Position numbers and translations under genes: made by a program. Source: Asanoa sp040676615 (GTDB lineage Bacteria > Actinomycetota > Actinomycetes > Mycobacteriales > Micromonosporaceae). From it: DNA of 64,000 nt. Of the stretch, positions 17,244 to 25,796 are shown piece after piece (position 1 is the first letter of the stretch; each line of letters starts with the position of its first letter). The stretch spans positions 186,001-250,000 of the forward strand of contig NZ_JBFAPI010000012.1 in assembly GCF_040676615.1 (NCBI RefSeq), given 5' to 3'. The notes under the pieces were generated by a model that made no database searches, was not told where the DNA came from, and saw only the letters and a list, made by a program, of their open reading frames with translations.

Positions 17244-17406
17244 GCGTTCATCCTCCCGCGCCAGAACTTCGTACCCGCTGAAATCCGGCTTTCCCGACGA
17301 TCCCGACCGGCCGTGTCGCCTCATTCGGTGCAACACCTCCCCACCAGGGCTGAGAGCTTCCCGCGCAGCGCGGCGCTAAACATCACCGGCACCGCCGGCA
17401 CCATCG
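17244..17406. other. Intergenic region, no gene seen
   Basis: 163 bases between two minus-strand genes. A short hairpin CCGGC-ACC-GCCGG lies just after the FAD-oxidoreductase stop and might aid termination; otherwise nothing is supported. Confidence 0.3.
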
Positions 17407-18996
17407 TCACCGGTAGATGGTGCGGTGCGCGGCCCCGACGACGGCCGCGTAGGCCGCGCCGGCGCGACCGGCCCTGACCAGGGCCGCCCGGGCCGCGTTG
17501 TGGCCGGGAGCGCCGTGCACGCCGCCGCCCGGGTGTGCCGAGGAGCTGGCCAGGAACAACCGGTCGATCGGGGTGTCGGGGCGGCCCAGGCCGGGGACCG
17601 GGCGCAGGAAGAGCTGCTGGTAGGCGGCCGCCGTGCCGCCGCCGAGCGCGCCACCGACCAGGCTGGCGTTGACGCCCTGCAGCTCGGCGGGCCCGGCCAC
17701 GTGGCGGCCGATCACCAGCGCGCGAAAACCAGGGGCATGCTCCTCGAGTACGCCTTCCATCTTCTCGACGTGGGCCGCGATCTCCTCGCCGTGCCACTCG
17801 GTGCGGAACGGCAGGTGGGTGTAGGCCCAGAGCGACTCGGTGCCGGCCGGCGAGCGGGACGGGTCGCTGGTGGTCATCTGTCCGACCAGGAGGAAGGGCC
17901 GCGCCGGGAGGTCGCCCGAAGCGAGGTCGGCGGCGTAGTGGCTCAGACCGCGCAGGTCGGCGTCGAGGTGGACGGTGCCGGCGCCGGCCGCCGCCGGGTT
18001 GCGCCACGGCATCCGGCCCGACAGCGCCCAATCGACCTTGACCGTCGAGCCGTCCCAGCGGAAGTGTTCGAGGTCTTCGACCAGTCGGGGCGGCAGGTGT
18101 GCGGCGCCGACCAGATCGAGGTAGAGCGCGGGCGCCGCCACGTCGGCCAGCACCGCCCGGTGCGCCCGGTAGAGGTCGCCGCCGGCGCGCACGCCCATCG
18201 CCCGGCCGCGGGCGATCAGCACCCGGTCGGCGGGCGCGCCGTAGACGATCCGGCCGCCGCGCTGCTCGAGGCGCGACACCAGCGCGTCGGTGATCCGCTG
18301 TGCGCCGCCCTCCGGCACCGGCCAGCCGACCTGCTGCCCGAGCATCGCCAGCAACCAGCCGAAGAAGCCGCCCCCGGCGTCGTCGGGGGACAGATCGGTG
18401 TGCAGGGCGCAGCCGGCCATCAGCAGCGGACCGCCCTCGCCGGTGAACATCTCGCGGCCGAGCGCGCGGGCCGGCACGACCAGCCGCCGGGCCAGCCGCA
18501 GCACTTCCGCCACGCCCTGGTCACGCAGCAGCGTCGCGGTCGCGCGTACCGGCGGGAACGGGGTCAGCAACGCCCGCAGGAGCGGGTCGGCGATCTGCTG
18601 CCACGCGGCGTAGGCGGCCTCCCACCGGTCGCCGTCGCCGGGTGCGAACTCGTCGAGACTGGCCGCGGTGATCGCGACGTCGCGGTGGAGCCGGGCGACC
18701 CGGCCGTCGGGGAAGACATGGGCCAGCACGTCCGGGGCGTGCCGCCAGCGCAGCCCGTGCTCGCCGAGGTCGAGCGCCGACAGCGCCGGCGACGCGAAGC
18801 CGAGGGGGTAGAACGAGCTGAAGAGGTCGTTGCGGAAACCGGGCGCGGTCACCTCGGCGCTGCGCACGGCACCGCCCGGCACCCCGCTGGCCTCGACGAC
18901 CACGACGCTCCAGCCGGCGTCGACGAGGTTGTTGGCGGCGACGAGCCCGTTGTGCCCCGCGCCGATGACGATCGCATCCGCTGCCTGCGTGCCCAC
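17407..18996 (-). CDS. FAD-dependent phytoene desaturase-like oxidoreductase
   Basis: 529 residues from GTG 18996. The Rossmann dinucleotide motif is VIGAGHNGLVAANNL, followed by the FAD-contacting EASGVPGGA and, at the C-terminus, a second FAD motif (LFLASSSAHPGGGVHGAPG). This is the NAD(P)/FAD-dependent oxidoreductase group of CrtI relatives (pyridine nucleotide-disulphide oxidoreductase domain protein 2 type). No carotenoid genes surround it, so a role as carotenoid desaturase is not supported. It is divergent from the YihY gene at 19110. Confidence 0.85.
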   Translation of the reverse strand: MGTQAADAIVIGAGHNGLVAANNLVDAGWSVVVVEASGVPGGAVRSAEVTAPGFRNDLFSSFYPLGFASPALSALDLGEHGLRWRHAPDVLAHVFPDGRVARLHRDVAITAASLDEFAPGDGDRWEAAYAAWQQIADPLLRALLTPFPPVRATATLLRDQGVAEVLRLARRLVVPARALGREMFTGEGGPLLMAGCALHTDLSPDDAGGGFFGWLLAMLGQQVGWPVPEGGAQRITDALVSRLEQRGGRIVYGAPADRVLIARGRAMGVRAGGDLYRAHRAVLADVAAPALYLDLVGAAHLPPRLVEDLEHFRWDGSTVKVDWALSGRMPWRNPAAAGAGTVHLDADLRGLSHYAADLASGDLPARPFLLVGQMTTSDPSRSPAGTESLWAYTHLPFRTEWHGEEIAAHVEKMEGVLEEHAPGFRALVIGRHVAGPAELQGVNASLVGGALGGGTAAAYQQLFLRPVPGLGRPDTPIDRLFLASSSAHPGGGVHGAPGHNAARAALVRAGRAGAAYAAVVGAAHRTIYR

Positions 18997-19109
18997 GTCA
19001 GGACCCTATGCCCGCCGTTTGCCAAACCGTTGCCCTGGGTACGGAGATGCCCGCTCGTAGTGATGCCCCATCGGGCAGATCGCCGGGGGCCGGCGTGAAG
19101 GGCGGACGC

Positions 19110-20075
19110 ATGGCGACCACGGCCGGTCTCGACTTCGATCCCGCGGCACTGCCGCGACGGATCCGGCAGCTCAACTGGCGCACCTGGCGGGGCGTGCTGG
19201 CCCGCGCCGGCAAGGGCTTCGTGAAGGACAACTGCTCGGACTGGGCGGCCAGCCTGACCTACTACTCGGTGCTGGCGCTGTTTCCGTCGGCGATCGTGGT
19301 GGTCGCGCTGGTCAACCTGGTGTCGTCGGGCGACAAGACGGTCGACACGGTGGTCGGCCTGCTGCGTGACATGGGCGCTAAGTCGCTGGTCGAGAAGGAC
19401 GGCGTGGTCGAAGCGATCGGCCAGGTGGTCGGGCAGAAGAGCGCGGCCGGAGTGCTGCTGAGCTTCGGTCTGCTGACCGCGATCTGGTCGGCGTCCGGCT
19501 ATGTGGGCGGGTTCACCCGGGCGTCCAACGCGATCTACGGCGTCGAGGAGGGCCGGCCGTTCTGGAAGCTGCGGCCGCTGCAGATCGCGCTGACCGTCGT
19601 GGGCCTGCTGCTGCTGGCCGTGGTCGTGGTGATGCTGATCGTGAGCGGGCCGGTGACCACCGCGATCGGCGACCGGTTGCACCTCGGCGACGCACCCCGG
19701 TTGGCCTGGTCGGTCGCCAAGTGGCCGGTGCTCGTGGCGATCTCGATGCTGCTGCTCGCGATGCTGTTCTGGATCGCGCCCAACGTGCGGCAGCCACGGT
19801 TCCGCTGGCTGACCGTTGGCGGCTTCGTGGCGCTCCTGGCGACCGGCCTGGCCTCGTTCGGCTTCGGGCTCTACGTGGCCAATTTCGGCTCCTACGACAA
19901 GACGTACGGCAGCCTCGGTGCGGTCATCGCCTTCCTGGTCTGGGTCTACCTGGTCAACTCGGCGGTCATGTTCGGCGTCGAGGTCAACGCGGAGGTGCAG
20001 CGCGGGCGGGAGTTGCAGGCGGGTGCGGAGAAGGTCGCCGACCCGGTGCTGCCGCCGCGGACTCCGGCTGACTGA
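19110..20075 (+). CDS. YihY/BrkB-family inner-membrane protein
   Basis: 321 residues from ATG 19110 with AGGGCGG upstream. The conserved start CSDWAASLTYYSVLALFPS and the later AIYGVEEGRPFWKLRPL and YGSLGAVIAFLVWVYL segments are hallmarks of the YihY/virulence factor BrkB family (formerly mislabelled RNase BN). Six membrane helices are predicted. Function is uncertain; family members have been linked to envelope transport. Confidence 0.9.
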   Translation: MATTAGLDFDPAALPRRIRQLNWRTWRGVLARAGKGFVKDNCSDWAASLTYYSVLALFPSAIVVVALVNLVSSGDKTVDTVVGLLRDMGAKSLVEKDGVVEAIGQVVGQKSAAGVLLSFGLLTAIWSASGYVGGFTRASNAIYGVEEGRPFWKLRPLQIALTVVGLLLLAVVVVMLIVSGPVTTAIGDRLHLGDAPRLAWSVAKWPVLVAISMLLLAMLFWIAPNVRQPRFRWLTVGGFVALLATGLASFGFGLYVANFGSYDKTYGSLGAVIAFLVWVYLVNSAVMFGVEVNAEVQRGRELQAGAEKVADPVLPPRTPAD

Positions 20076-20097
20076 GGCGGTTGGGGCGGATGGGCCG

Positions 20098-20121
20098 GTT
20101 TAGCTCCCGGAGCCGGGGGTA
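20098..20121 (+). promoter_or_regulatory. SigB-like stress promoter
   Basis: GTTT (20098-20101) and GGGTA (20117-20121) are separated by 15 bases. This matches the streptomycete SigB-type pattern GNNT-N14-16-GGGTA as I remember it, and lies just upstream of the DUF2795 gene. Confidence 0.5.
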
Positions 20122-20132
20122 GGCCAAAACGC

Positions 20133-20543
20133 ATGGAACGGGGCAACGCAAAACACAGTCCACGAGTCGACGACGAAATGGCCCACGAGGTCGACGGCAT
20201 CGTCAAGGGCACCGCGGGTAGCCGGTCAGAGGAATTCCGGGAAGCGGAACCGGCCGGCGACGACCAGCTCGAGGCGAGCGTGGTGCCGGAGGGCGATGAC
20301 CGCTCCGGGACGCCGAAGGGCATGACCCCGGAAGACGTCGAGTCGCGCAGCCGGTTGGGGCGGTTCATCAACCGTTCCGTGTTGCCGGCCGACCGGGACG
20401 CGCTGCGTCGGGTCGCCGAGGAGAACGAGGCGCCCGACGACGTGCTCGCCGAGATCGACCGGCTCCCGGCCGGAGTCCAGTTCCAGACGGTGTCCGAGGC
20501 GTGGGCCGCGCTCGGCCATCGCAACGAAACACAACGCTGGTAG
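20133..20543 (+). CDS. DUF2795 protein
   Basis: 136 residues. The N-terminal half is acidic and disordered; the C-terminal half (residues about 75-131) carries the DUF2795 pattern, LPADRDALRRVAEENEAP to VLAEIDRLP and VQFQTVSEAWAALG. Function unknown; the family is frequent in actinobacteria near stress genes. It lies behind the SigB-like promoter and 30 bases ahead of an SRPBCC protein that is probably in the same unit. Confidence 0.85.
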   Translation: MERGNAKHSPRVDDEMAHEVDGIVKGTAGSRSEEFREAEPAGDDQLEASVVPEGDDRSGTPKGMTPEDVESRSRLGRFINRSVLPADRDALRRVAEENEAPDDVLAEIDRLPAGVQFQTVSEAWAALGHRNETQRW

Positions 20544-20573
20544 AGCCCAGCAGACAGAGGAGGTATCAGCCAC

Positions 20574-21035
20574 ATGGGTGGCGTGACCAAGTCCGTCGAT
20601 GTCGCGGTGCCGGTACGCACCGCTTACAACCAATGGACCCAGTTCGAAGAGTTCCCCCGCTTCATGGAAGGGGTCCAGGAGGTCCGGCAACTCGACGACC
20701 GCACCACGCACTGGCGCACCGAGATCGCCGGCGTGCAGCGCGAGTTCGAGGCCCGGATCACCGAACAACTCCCCGACGAGCGGGTCGCCTGGACGTCGAC
20801 GGGCGGCACGAAGCAGTCCGGCGTGGTGACCTTCCACCGGTTGGACGCCGAACACACGCGGGTGACCGCGCAGATGGAGTACGAGCCCGACGGCATGCTG
20901 GAAAAGGCCGGCGACAAGCTGAACCTCGTCGACCGGCAGGTCGAGGGCGACCTCAAGCGGTTCAAGGAGTTCATCGAAAGCCGCAGCGCGGAGACCGGCG
21001 GCTGGCGGGGCGAGGTGGACCGCCCGGTGCCGTGA
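20574..21035 (+). CDS. SRPBCC/START-like protein (polyketide cyclase superfamily)
   Basis: 153 residues from ATG 20574, with AGAGGAGG about 10 bases upstream. The helix-grip pattern begins with VTKSVDVAVPVRTAYNQW and FEEFPRFMEGV and continues with antiparallel strands (THWRTEIAGVQREFEARI) and a long C-terminal helix. This fold binds hydrophobic ligands; the protein resembles the stress-associated SRPBCC group that follows DUF2795 in other actinobacteria. No enzyme activity should be assumed. Confidence 0.85.
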   Translation: MGGVTKSVDVAVPVRTAYNQWTQFEEFPRFMEGVQEVRQLDDRTTHWRTEIAGVQREFEARITEQLPDERVAWTSTGGTKQSGVVTFHRLDAEHTRVTAQMEYEPDGMLEKAGDKLNLVDRQVEGDLKRFKEFIESRSAETGGWRGEVDRPVP

Positions 21036-21050
21036 TCCGCACCTGATCGG

Positions 21051-21080
21051 ATGGGGAGCCCGCGCGCGCGGGCTCCCCAT
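21051..21080. terminator. Perfect 30-base palindrome, bidirectional terminator
   Basis: The 15 bases starting ATGGGGAGCCCGCGC are followed by their exact complement. It lies between convergent stops (21035 and 21083), so it can terminate both transcripts. Confidence 0.8.
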
Positions 21081-21082
21081 TC

Positions 21083-21858
<776 letters not shown>

Positions 21859-21862
<4 letters not shown>

Positions 21863-21936
21863 GCCTTCGCCCCGCTTCGCGAGGCGGGGCATGCCCGCCG
21901 GCGACTGAGCCATCCGCGCTCGCTTCGCTCACTCAT
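21859..21936 (-). CDS. Repeat-encoded 25-residue ORF, copy 3 (next to cbiO)
   Basis: ATG 21936 to TGA 21859. The product opens MSERSERGWLSRRRA and ends with SRSGAKA. Its stop overlaps the cbiO ATG by ATGA, and its start overlaps the stop of copy 2. It is identical in protein to copy 1. It may be a coupling device rather than a stable peptide. Confidence 0.5.
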
Positions 21937-22082
21937 GCCTTCGCCCCGCTTCGCGAGGCCGGGCATGGCCGCCGGCGACTGAGCCATCCGCGCTCGCTTC
22001 GCTCGCTCATGCCTTCGCCCCGCTTCGCGAGGCCGGGCATGCCCGCCGGCGACTGAGCCATCCGCGCTCGCTTCGCTCACTC
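21861..22082. repeat. Three tandem 74-bp repeats between cbiQ and cbiO
   Basis: Copies begin at 21861, 21935 and 22009 and differ at only a few positions. Each contains GAGCGAAGCGAGCGCGG and, in the copy nearest cbiO, a 7-bp hairpin GCCCCGC-N8-GCGGGGC that carries one mismatch in the other two. The unit junction is the sequence ATGA, the usual form of translational coupling in the operon. Confidence 0.95.
21933..22010 (-). CDS. Repeat-encoded 25-residue ORF, copy 2
   Basis: ATG 22010 to TGA 21933, overlapping its neighbours by ATGA on both sides. It differs from copies 1 and 3 by one residue (Pro for Ala at position 15); another third-base change is silent. Whether the peptide is made is unknown. 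Confidence 0.5.
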   Translation of the reverse strand: MSERSERGWLSRRRPCPASRSGAKA

Positions 22083-22084
22083 AT
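22007..22084 (-). CDS. Repeat-encoded 25-residue ORF, copy 1 (next to cbiQ)
   Basis: ATG 22084 to TGA 22007. Its start overlaps the cbiQ stop by ATGA and its own stop overlaps the next repeat ORF in the same way. The peptide is highly basic (six Arg, one Lys) with one Cys and no recognisable domain. Confidence 0.5.
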   Translation of the reverse strand: MSERSERGWLSRRRACPASRSGAKA

Positions 22085-22842
22085 GCCAGCACCGCCACGA
22101 GGGCGATGGCGCCTGCGGCGATCGGGAGGGTCGCGGAGCGTACCCAGTCGGCATTGGTCGCGGCCGTGCCCTCGGGGCGCGGCAGGCTGCCGGTGTAGCC
22201 ACGGGAGACCATGGCCAGGTAGACCCGCTCGCCGCGCTCGTAGGAGCGGATGAACAGCGCGCCGACGCCCACCGCGAACGCCTTGACCTGCCACAGGAAG
22301 CGCGGGTCGTAGCCGCGGGACAGGCGCGCCACGCGCATCCGGCGGGCGTCGTCGGCGAGGATGTCGAGGTATCGGAGCATGAAGGTCGCGATCTGGGTGA
22401 AGACCTGCGGGCAGCGCAACCGGTCGAGGCCGACGAGCAGGTCACGGGCGGTGGTGCTGGCGGCCAGCAGCAGCGAGGCGAGCACGCCCAGGGTGCCCTT
22501 GGCGAAGATGTTCCAGGCGCCGTGCAGGCCGTCGACCGACAGCGACATGCCGAGCCAGTGCACCCGTTCGCCGTGCCCGGCGAACGGCAGCGCGACGGCC
22601 AGCACGATGAACGGCAGTTCGATGGTGGCCCGCTTGAGCAGCCACAACGGGCGCACGCGGGCAAGAGCCATCACGCCCACGAGAAGCAGGGCGTAGCCGG
22701 CGAAGGCGGCGAACTTCTCGCGAGGCGTGATGACGACGACGATCGTGAACAGCAGGGTCGCGACGATCTTCACCTCGGCCGGCAGCCGGTGGACCCGGCT
22801 GTCGTGGTCGAGGTGCAGCGGGTGCGCGTGGCCGGCCCCCAT
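22081..22842 (-). CDS. cbiQ: ECF transporter transmembrane component (CbiQ/NikQ-type)
   Basis: 253 residues from ATG 22842. It has the N-terminal HRLPAEVKIVATL motif and the Ala-Arg-Gly coupling motif region (RMRVARLSRGYD) plus a second AMVSRGYTG, both hallmarks of ECF T-components that contact the ATPases. About five to six membrane helices are visible. The start overlaps the cbiN stop by one base and its stop begins the chain of repeat-encoded ORFs leading to cbiO. Confidence 0.92.
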   Translation of the reverse strand: MGAGHAHPLHLDHDSRVHRLPAEVKIVATLLFTIVVVITPREKFAAFAGYALLLVGVMALARVRPLWLLKRATIELPFIVLAVALPFAGHGERVHWLGMSLSVDGLHGAWNIFAKGTLGVLASLLLAASTTARDLLVGLDRLRCPQVFTQIATFMLRYLDILADDARRMRVARLSRGYDPRFLWQVKAFAVGVGALFIRSYERGERVYLAMVSRGYTGSLPRPEGTAATNADWVRSATLPIAAGAIALVAVLA

Positions 22843-23201
22843 CAGGTGCCCGCGCTCTGTGCGTGCCGATTCTTGCGCCGGACCAGCCAGAACACCCCGC
22901 CGCCGAGGCCGAACGTGACCAGCACGCCCAGGACGCCGGACACACCGGTCGACAGGTAGGGGTTGTCGATGCCCTTGATGCCGTACCCGGCCAGCGGGCT
23001 GTCTTTCAACTGGTGGTCCTGCTCCCGCTGGGCCATGCAGGTGCCGCCGGTGATGTGGTCGTTGGCGTCGAACGTGCAGCCCTGGCGGGCGGCCGCGTCG
23101 AGGCCGTCGGGGCTCGACGAGGCGAAACTCGACACCACGCCGGCGAGCAGGGCGGCCACCAGCAGGCCGCCGGCCAGGAACCAACCGAGTCGCTTGGTCA
23201 T
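22842..23201 (-). CDS. cbiN: PDGLE-domain subunit of cobalt/nickel ECF transporter (CbiN/NikN-like)
   Basis: 119 residues from ATG 23201, overlapping the cbiM stop by 4 bases. Two membrane helices flank an extracellular loop that opens with SSPDGLDAAARQGC, the PDGLE-type motif, and holds two Cys. CbiN or NikN is the auxiliary subunit needed by CbiM/NikM for metal capture. PDGLE forms occur in both cobalt and nickel systems, so metal specificity is open. Confidence 0.85.
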   Translation of the reverse strand: MTKRLGWFLAGGLLVAALLAGVVSSFASSSPDGLDAAARQGCTFDANDHITGGTCMAQREQDHQLKDSPLAGYGIKGIDNPYLSTGVSGVLGVLVTFGLGGGVFWLVRRKNRHAQSAGT

Positions 23202-23914
23202 GCGACGCCCTCCACGGTCTTGGCCGGCGCGACCGCGGGCCGCGCTGTCGAACGGAACCGGCGCAGCGCGTACACCAGGTCGGGCCGGACCCGGGCGACC
23301 GTCGCGACGGTGACCGCCGCGATCAGGCCCTCGCCGATGCCGATCAGGACATGGGCGCCGGCCATCGTGCCGGCGATCGTGGTCAGCGACAGCGGCGTCG
23401 TGCCGCCCAGCCAGTATTCGAGGACGAAGCCCTGCGACGCGACCACCACGCTGACCACCGACGCGACGAACGCGGTCACCGCGACACCGCGCGGCGTCTT
23501 CGGCAGCACCCGCAGCAGCCCGGCGACCAGCAGGTAGCCGGCTGCGGTGCCGATCAGGGCCATGTTGGTGATGTTGAGGCCGAGCGCGGTCAGGCCGCCG
23601 TCGGCGAACAGCAGGCACTGGATGATCAGCACGGTCGACACGCAGAGCGCGCCGACCCACGGGCCGACCAGCACCACCGCCAGCGTGCCGCCGAGCAGGT
23701 GACCGGAGACGCCCGGCAGCACCTGGAAGTTGAGCATCTGCACCGCGAAGATGAAGGCCGCGACGAGGCCGGCCATCGGGGCCAGCCGGTCGTCGAGGTC
23801 GGCGCGCCCGCGCCACACGCAGATCGCCAGCGCCGCGCCCGCGACGACGGCGAAGACCGCCGACACCTGCGAGTTCACGATGCCGTTGGCGATGTGCATC
23901 GCCACACCGTTCAT
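23198..23914 (-). CDS. cbiM: Cobalt/nickel ECF substrate-binding membrane subunit (CbiM/NikM-type)
   Basis: 238 residues if ATG 23914 is used (GGGAGG upstream). CbiM proteins bind the metal with their very N-terminus (Met-His) and the sequence MHIANG begins 5 codons later, at 23899, so the true start may be there. Later features fit: VQMLNFQVLPGVSGHLLGG and the AGAHVLIGIGEGLI helix, with several conserved His. With cbiN, Q and O it forms a metal uptake system in the cytoplasmic membrane. Confidence 0.9.
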   Translation of the reverse strand: MNGVAMHIANGIVNSQVSAVFAVVAGAALAICVWRGRADLDDRLAPMAGLVAAFIFAVQMLNFQVLPGVSGHLLGGTLAVVLVGPWVGALCVSTVLIIQCLLFADGGLTALGLNITNMALIGTAAGYLLVAGLLRVLPKTPRGVAVTAFVASVVSVVVASQGFVLEYWLGGTTPLSLTTIAGTMAGAHVLIGIGEGLIAAVTVATVARVRPDLVYALRRFRSTARPAVAPAKTVEGVA

Positions 23915-23959
23915 GGGCCCCTCCCGACTCGCCGGTAGCATATTGCGCTCGTGCGGCAG

Positions 23960-23976
23960 TTGCATAGTCTTGGCAA
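23960..23976. promoter_or_regulatory. Candidate nickel/zinc-type regulator box upstream of cbiM
   Basis: TTGCAT-AGTCT-TGGCAA is a 6-5-6 inverted repeat 46 bases upstream of the cbiM start. It resembles the TTGCAA-N5-TTGCAA box I recall for the nickel regulator Nur. On the minus strand a TGCAAC/TATGCT pair with 16-base spacing overlaps it, so it could block a promoter. Confidence 0.4.
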
Positions 23977-24092
23977 CAAGCTCCGGCCGACGTAGTTCAC
24001 CACGCCCGCGCGACCAAGGTCAACACGGTTGGGCCGCTGTTCACCAGCCCGTTCCCCGCGCGTCCGGCGGTGCCCGGCTAGGATCGGCGGCC

Positions 24093-24503
24093 GTGGATAC
24101 CACGGGGGTGGTGCGGCGGCGGTGGACCGCGCCCGCATTGGTGATGGTGGCGGTGGCCTGGGTCGCCGCCCTGGTGATCATCCAGCAGGTCGGTTACCTG
24201 CTCCGGGTCGACAGGATCAACAACGGGCAACCGCTGTCGGACGAGGGGATGCGGGCGACCTACCACCGGGCTCAGTTGTTCGCCGTCGTGCTGGTCGCGG
24301 GGCCCGGCCTGGCCTGGGCGATCGCGCTGGCGGGCGGGCGCCGGCTGCTGGCCTACGTCACCGGCGGCCTGCTCCTGCTGTCGATCCCGGTGGCGCTGCT
24401 CATCCAACGGGAGGCCGACCAGCGGTGGAACCCGCCACCGCCGCCGCCCCCGGGCACCTGCGTGGAGTACAGCGGCGGCGCCAACAGCTGCCCAGGAGGC
24501 TGA
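24093..24503 (+). CDS. Hypothetical membrane protein with Pro-rich tail
   Basis: 136 residues from GTG 24093. Three hydrophobic helices (about residues 13-32, 62-80, 85-105) are followed by a polyproline stretch and an extracellular-looking end with two Cys (GTCVEYSGGANSCPGG). No family recognised. It is divergent from the cobalt/nickel operon and is followed by two hairpins. Confidence 0.7.
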   Translation: MDTTGVVRRRWTAPALVMVAVAWVAALVIIQQVGYLLRVDRINNGQPLSDEGMRATYHRAQLFAVVLVAGPGLAWAIALAGGRRLLAYVTGGLLLLSIPVALLIQREADQRWNPPPPPPPGTCVEYSGGANSCPGG

Positions 24504-24520
24504 CCGCCTGTCCCATCGAG

Positions 24521-24559
24521 GGTCGGTGCGGCTCCGCCGCAACCGTCCGATGAGGACGG
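24521..24559 (+). terminator. Two adjoining hairpins after the membrane protein
   Basis: TGCGGC-TCC-GCCGCA forms the core of a longer imperfect stem (24521-24546), and CCGTCC-GATGA-GGACGG (24543-24559) forms a second. Their position 20 bases after the stop suits termination. Confidence 0.5.
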
Positions 24560-24605
24560 CGGACGGTGGCATAGCGGACCAACGGCGAACCGTCGACCAC
24601 CCGGG

Positions 24606-24629
24606 TTTCGAGATGTTCCGGAAATCTTA
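24606..24629. promoter_or_regulatory. Upstream palindromic site of the sugar operon
   Basis: Contains TTCCGGAA (24616-24623) with partial flanking symmetry (TTTCGAGA on one side, AAATCTTA on the other). Its centre is 102 bp, close to ten helical turns, from a similar site at 24712-24732, suggesting a cooperative or looping operator pair. Confidence 0.4.
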
Positions 24630-24678
24630 GGGGTCACTGGCCGCCGCGAGGGGCATCGAAACGGGCCGCTGTACGGCA

Positions 24679-24707
24679 TTGACGAACGCCGCTGTTACTC
24701 GTAGCGT
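24679..24707 (+). promoter_or_regulatory. Sigma70-type promoter of the sugar operon
   Basis: TTGACG (24679-24684) and TAGCGT (24702-24707) are separated by exactly 17 bases. It lies 127 bases ahead of the first permease start and immediately ahead of the palindrome at 24712-24732. Confidence 0.6.
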
Positions 24708-24711
24708 GTGG

Positions 24712-24732
24712 GAAATCTTCCGGAAGAGTTTC
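24712..24732. promoter_or_regulatory. Operator-like palindrome at the transcription start of the sugar operon
   Basis: A perfect 12-base palindrome TCTTCCGGAAGA is flanked by GAAA and (after one extra base) TTTC. It begins 5 bases after the -10 hexamer, the classic position for a LacI- or GntR-type repressor. No cognate regulator gene lies in the window. Confidence 0.55.
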
Positions 24733-24833
24733 GATATGTATCGGGCTCTTCTCGATTCAGGCCGACCTTCGCCGGGGGCGCCAGCAGCGCGGTGACCTCG
24801 GGCGATGGCGGCTGTCCACGCGGGGAGGTGTCG

Positions 24834-25796
24834 GTGCAACCGCTGCCGGGCGCGGTCGACGAGCGGACACCGTCCCCACCACCGGAGCCGCCGCGGGTCA
24901 GGCGGGACCGCTTCCTGCTGCTCGCCATGCTGCCCGGCCTGGCGCTGCTGCTGACGTTCCACTACCTGCCGCTGCTCGGCAACGTCATCGCGTTCAAGGA
25001 CTTTCAGCCCTACCTCGGCCTGGTCGACAGCCCGTGGACTGGCCTCGACAACTTCCGGGTCATCGTCGAGGGCGACCCGCTCTTCCTGACGGCCCTGACC
25101 AACACCCTGCTGATCATGTTGCTGCAGATCGGCGTCGTCTTCACGTTGCCGATCGTGCTGGCCCTGCTGCTCGACAGCCTGCTGTCGGAGCGGCTCAAGC
25201 GGGTCGTGCAGACGATCCTCTACCTGCCGCACTTCCTGTCCTGGGTGATCGTCATCTCGATCTTCAACGAGCTGCTCGGCGGTAGCGGACCGATCAACAC
25301 GTTCCTGCGCCGGCACGACCTCGGGACCATCGACATCATCGGCAACTCGGCCGTGTTCAAGGAGTTGATCACCGGACAGGTGCTCTGGAAAGAGGCCGGC
25401 TGGGCGATGATCCTGTTCCTCGCCGCACTGTCGCGGATCGACCCGGAGCTCTACGAGGCGTCGGCGGTCGACGGCGCCGGGCGGTTGCGGCAGATCTGGC
25501 ACGTCACGCTGCCGGGGCTGCGGAGCGTCATCGTCCTGCTGCTGATCCTGCGGCTCGGCGACGCGCTCACCGTCGGCTTCGAGCAGATCCTGCTGCAGCA
25601 ACAGGCCGTCGGCATCGACGCCAGCGAGGTGCTCGACACCTACGTCTACAACAACGGCATCGTGCAGAGCGACTGGGGTGTCAGCGCCGCCGTCGGGCTG
25701 GTCAAGGGCCTGGTCGGGGTCGCCCTCGTGCTCGGCGCCAACCGCCTCGCGCACGCCTTCGGCGAAGCCGGCCTCTACCGGCGGGAGGCCCGATGA
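24834..25796 (+). CDS. ABC sugar transporter permease (LplB/YteP-type)
   Basis: 320 residues from GTG 24834, preceded by GGGGAGG. It is a six-helix MalF-like permease with the EAA loop EASAVDGAGRLRQIWHVTLPG that docks on the ATPase. The FKDFQPYLGL segment near the N-terminus matches the LplB/YteP/YtcP subfamily, which transports poly- or oligosaccharides such as rhamnogalacturonan products. No ATPase gene is present in the operon, so it presumably shares a general one (MsiK type). The second permease gene overlaps by ATGA. Confidence 0.9.
   Translation: MQPLPGAVDERTPSPPPEPPRVRRDRFLLLAMLPGLALLLTFHYLPLLGNVIAFKDFQPYLGLVDSPWTGLDNFRVIVEGDPLFLTALTNTLLIMLLQIGVVFTLPIVLALLLDSLLSERLKRVVQTILYLPHFLSWVIVISIFNELLGGSGPINTFLRRHDLGTIDIIGNSAVFKELITGQVLWKEAGWAMILFLAALSRIDPELYEASAVDGAGRLRQIWHVTLPGLRSVIVLLLILRLGDALTVGFEQILLQQQAVGIDASEVLDTYVYNNGIVQSDWGVSAAVGLVKGLVGVALVLGANRLAHAFGEAGLYRREAR

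Noticed and set aside
17407..18996. Carotenoid biosynthesis cluster
   Set aside because: The FAD enzyme resembles phytoene desaturases but no phytoene synthase, cyclase or prenyl synthase is adjacent.
23915..24092. Cobalamin riboswitch upstream of cbiM
   Set aside because: I looked for the conserved B12-box and core pairing and saw none in the 178 bases before the operon.
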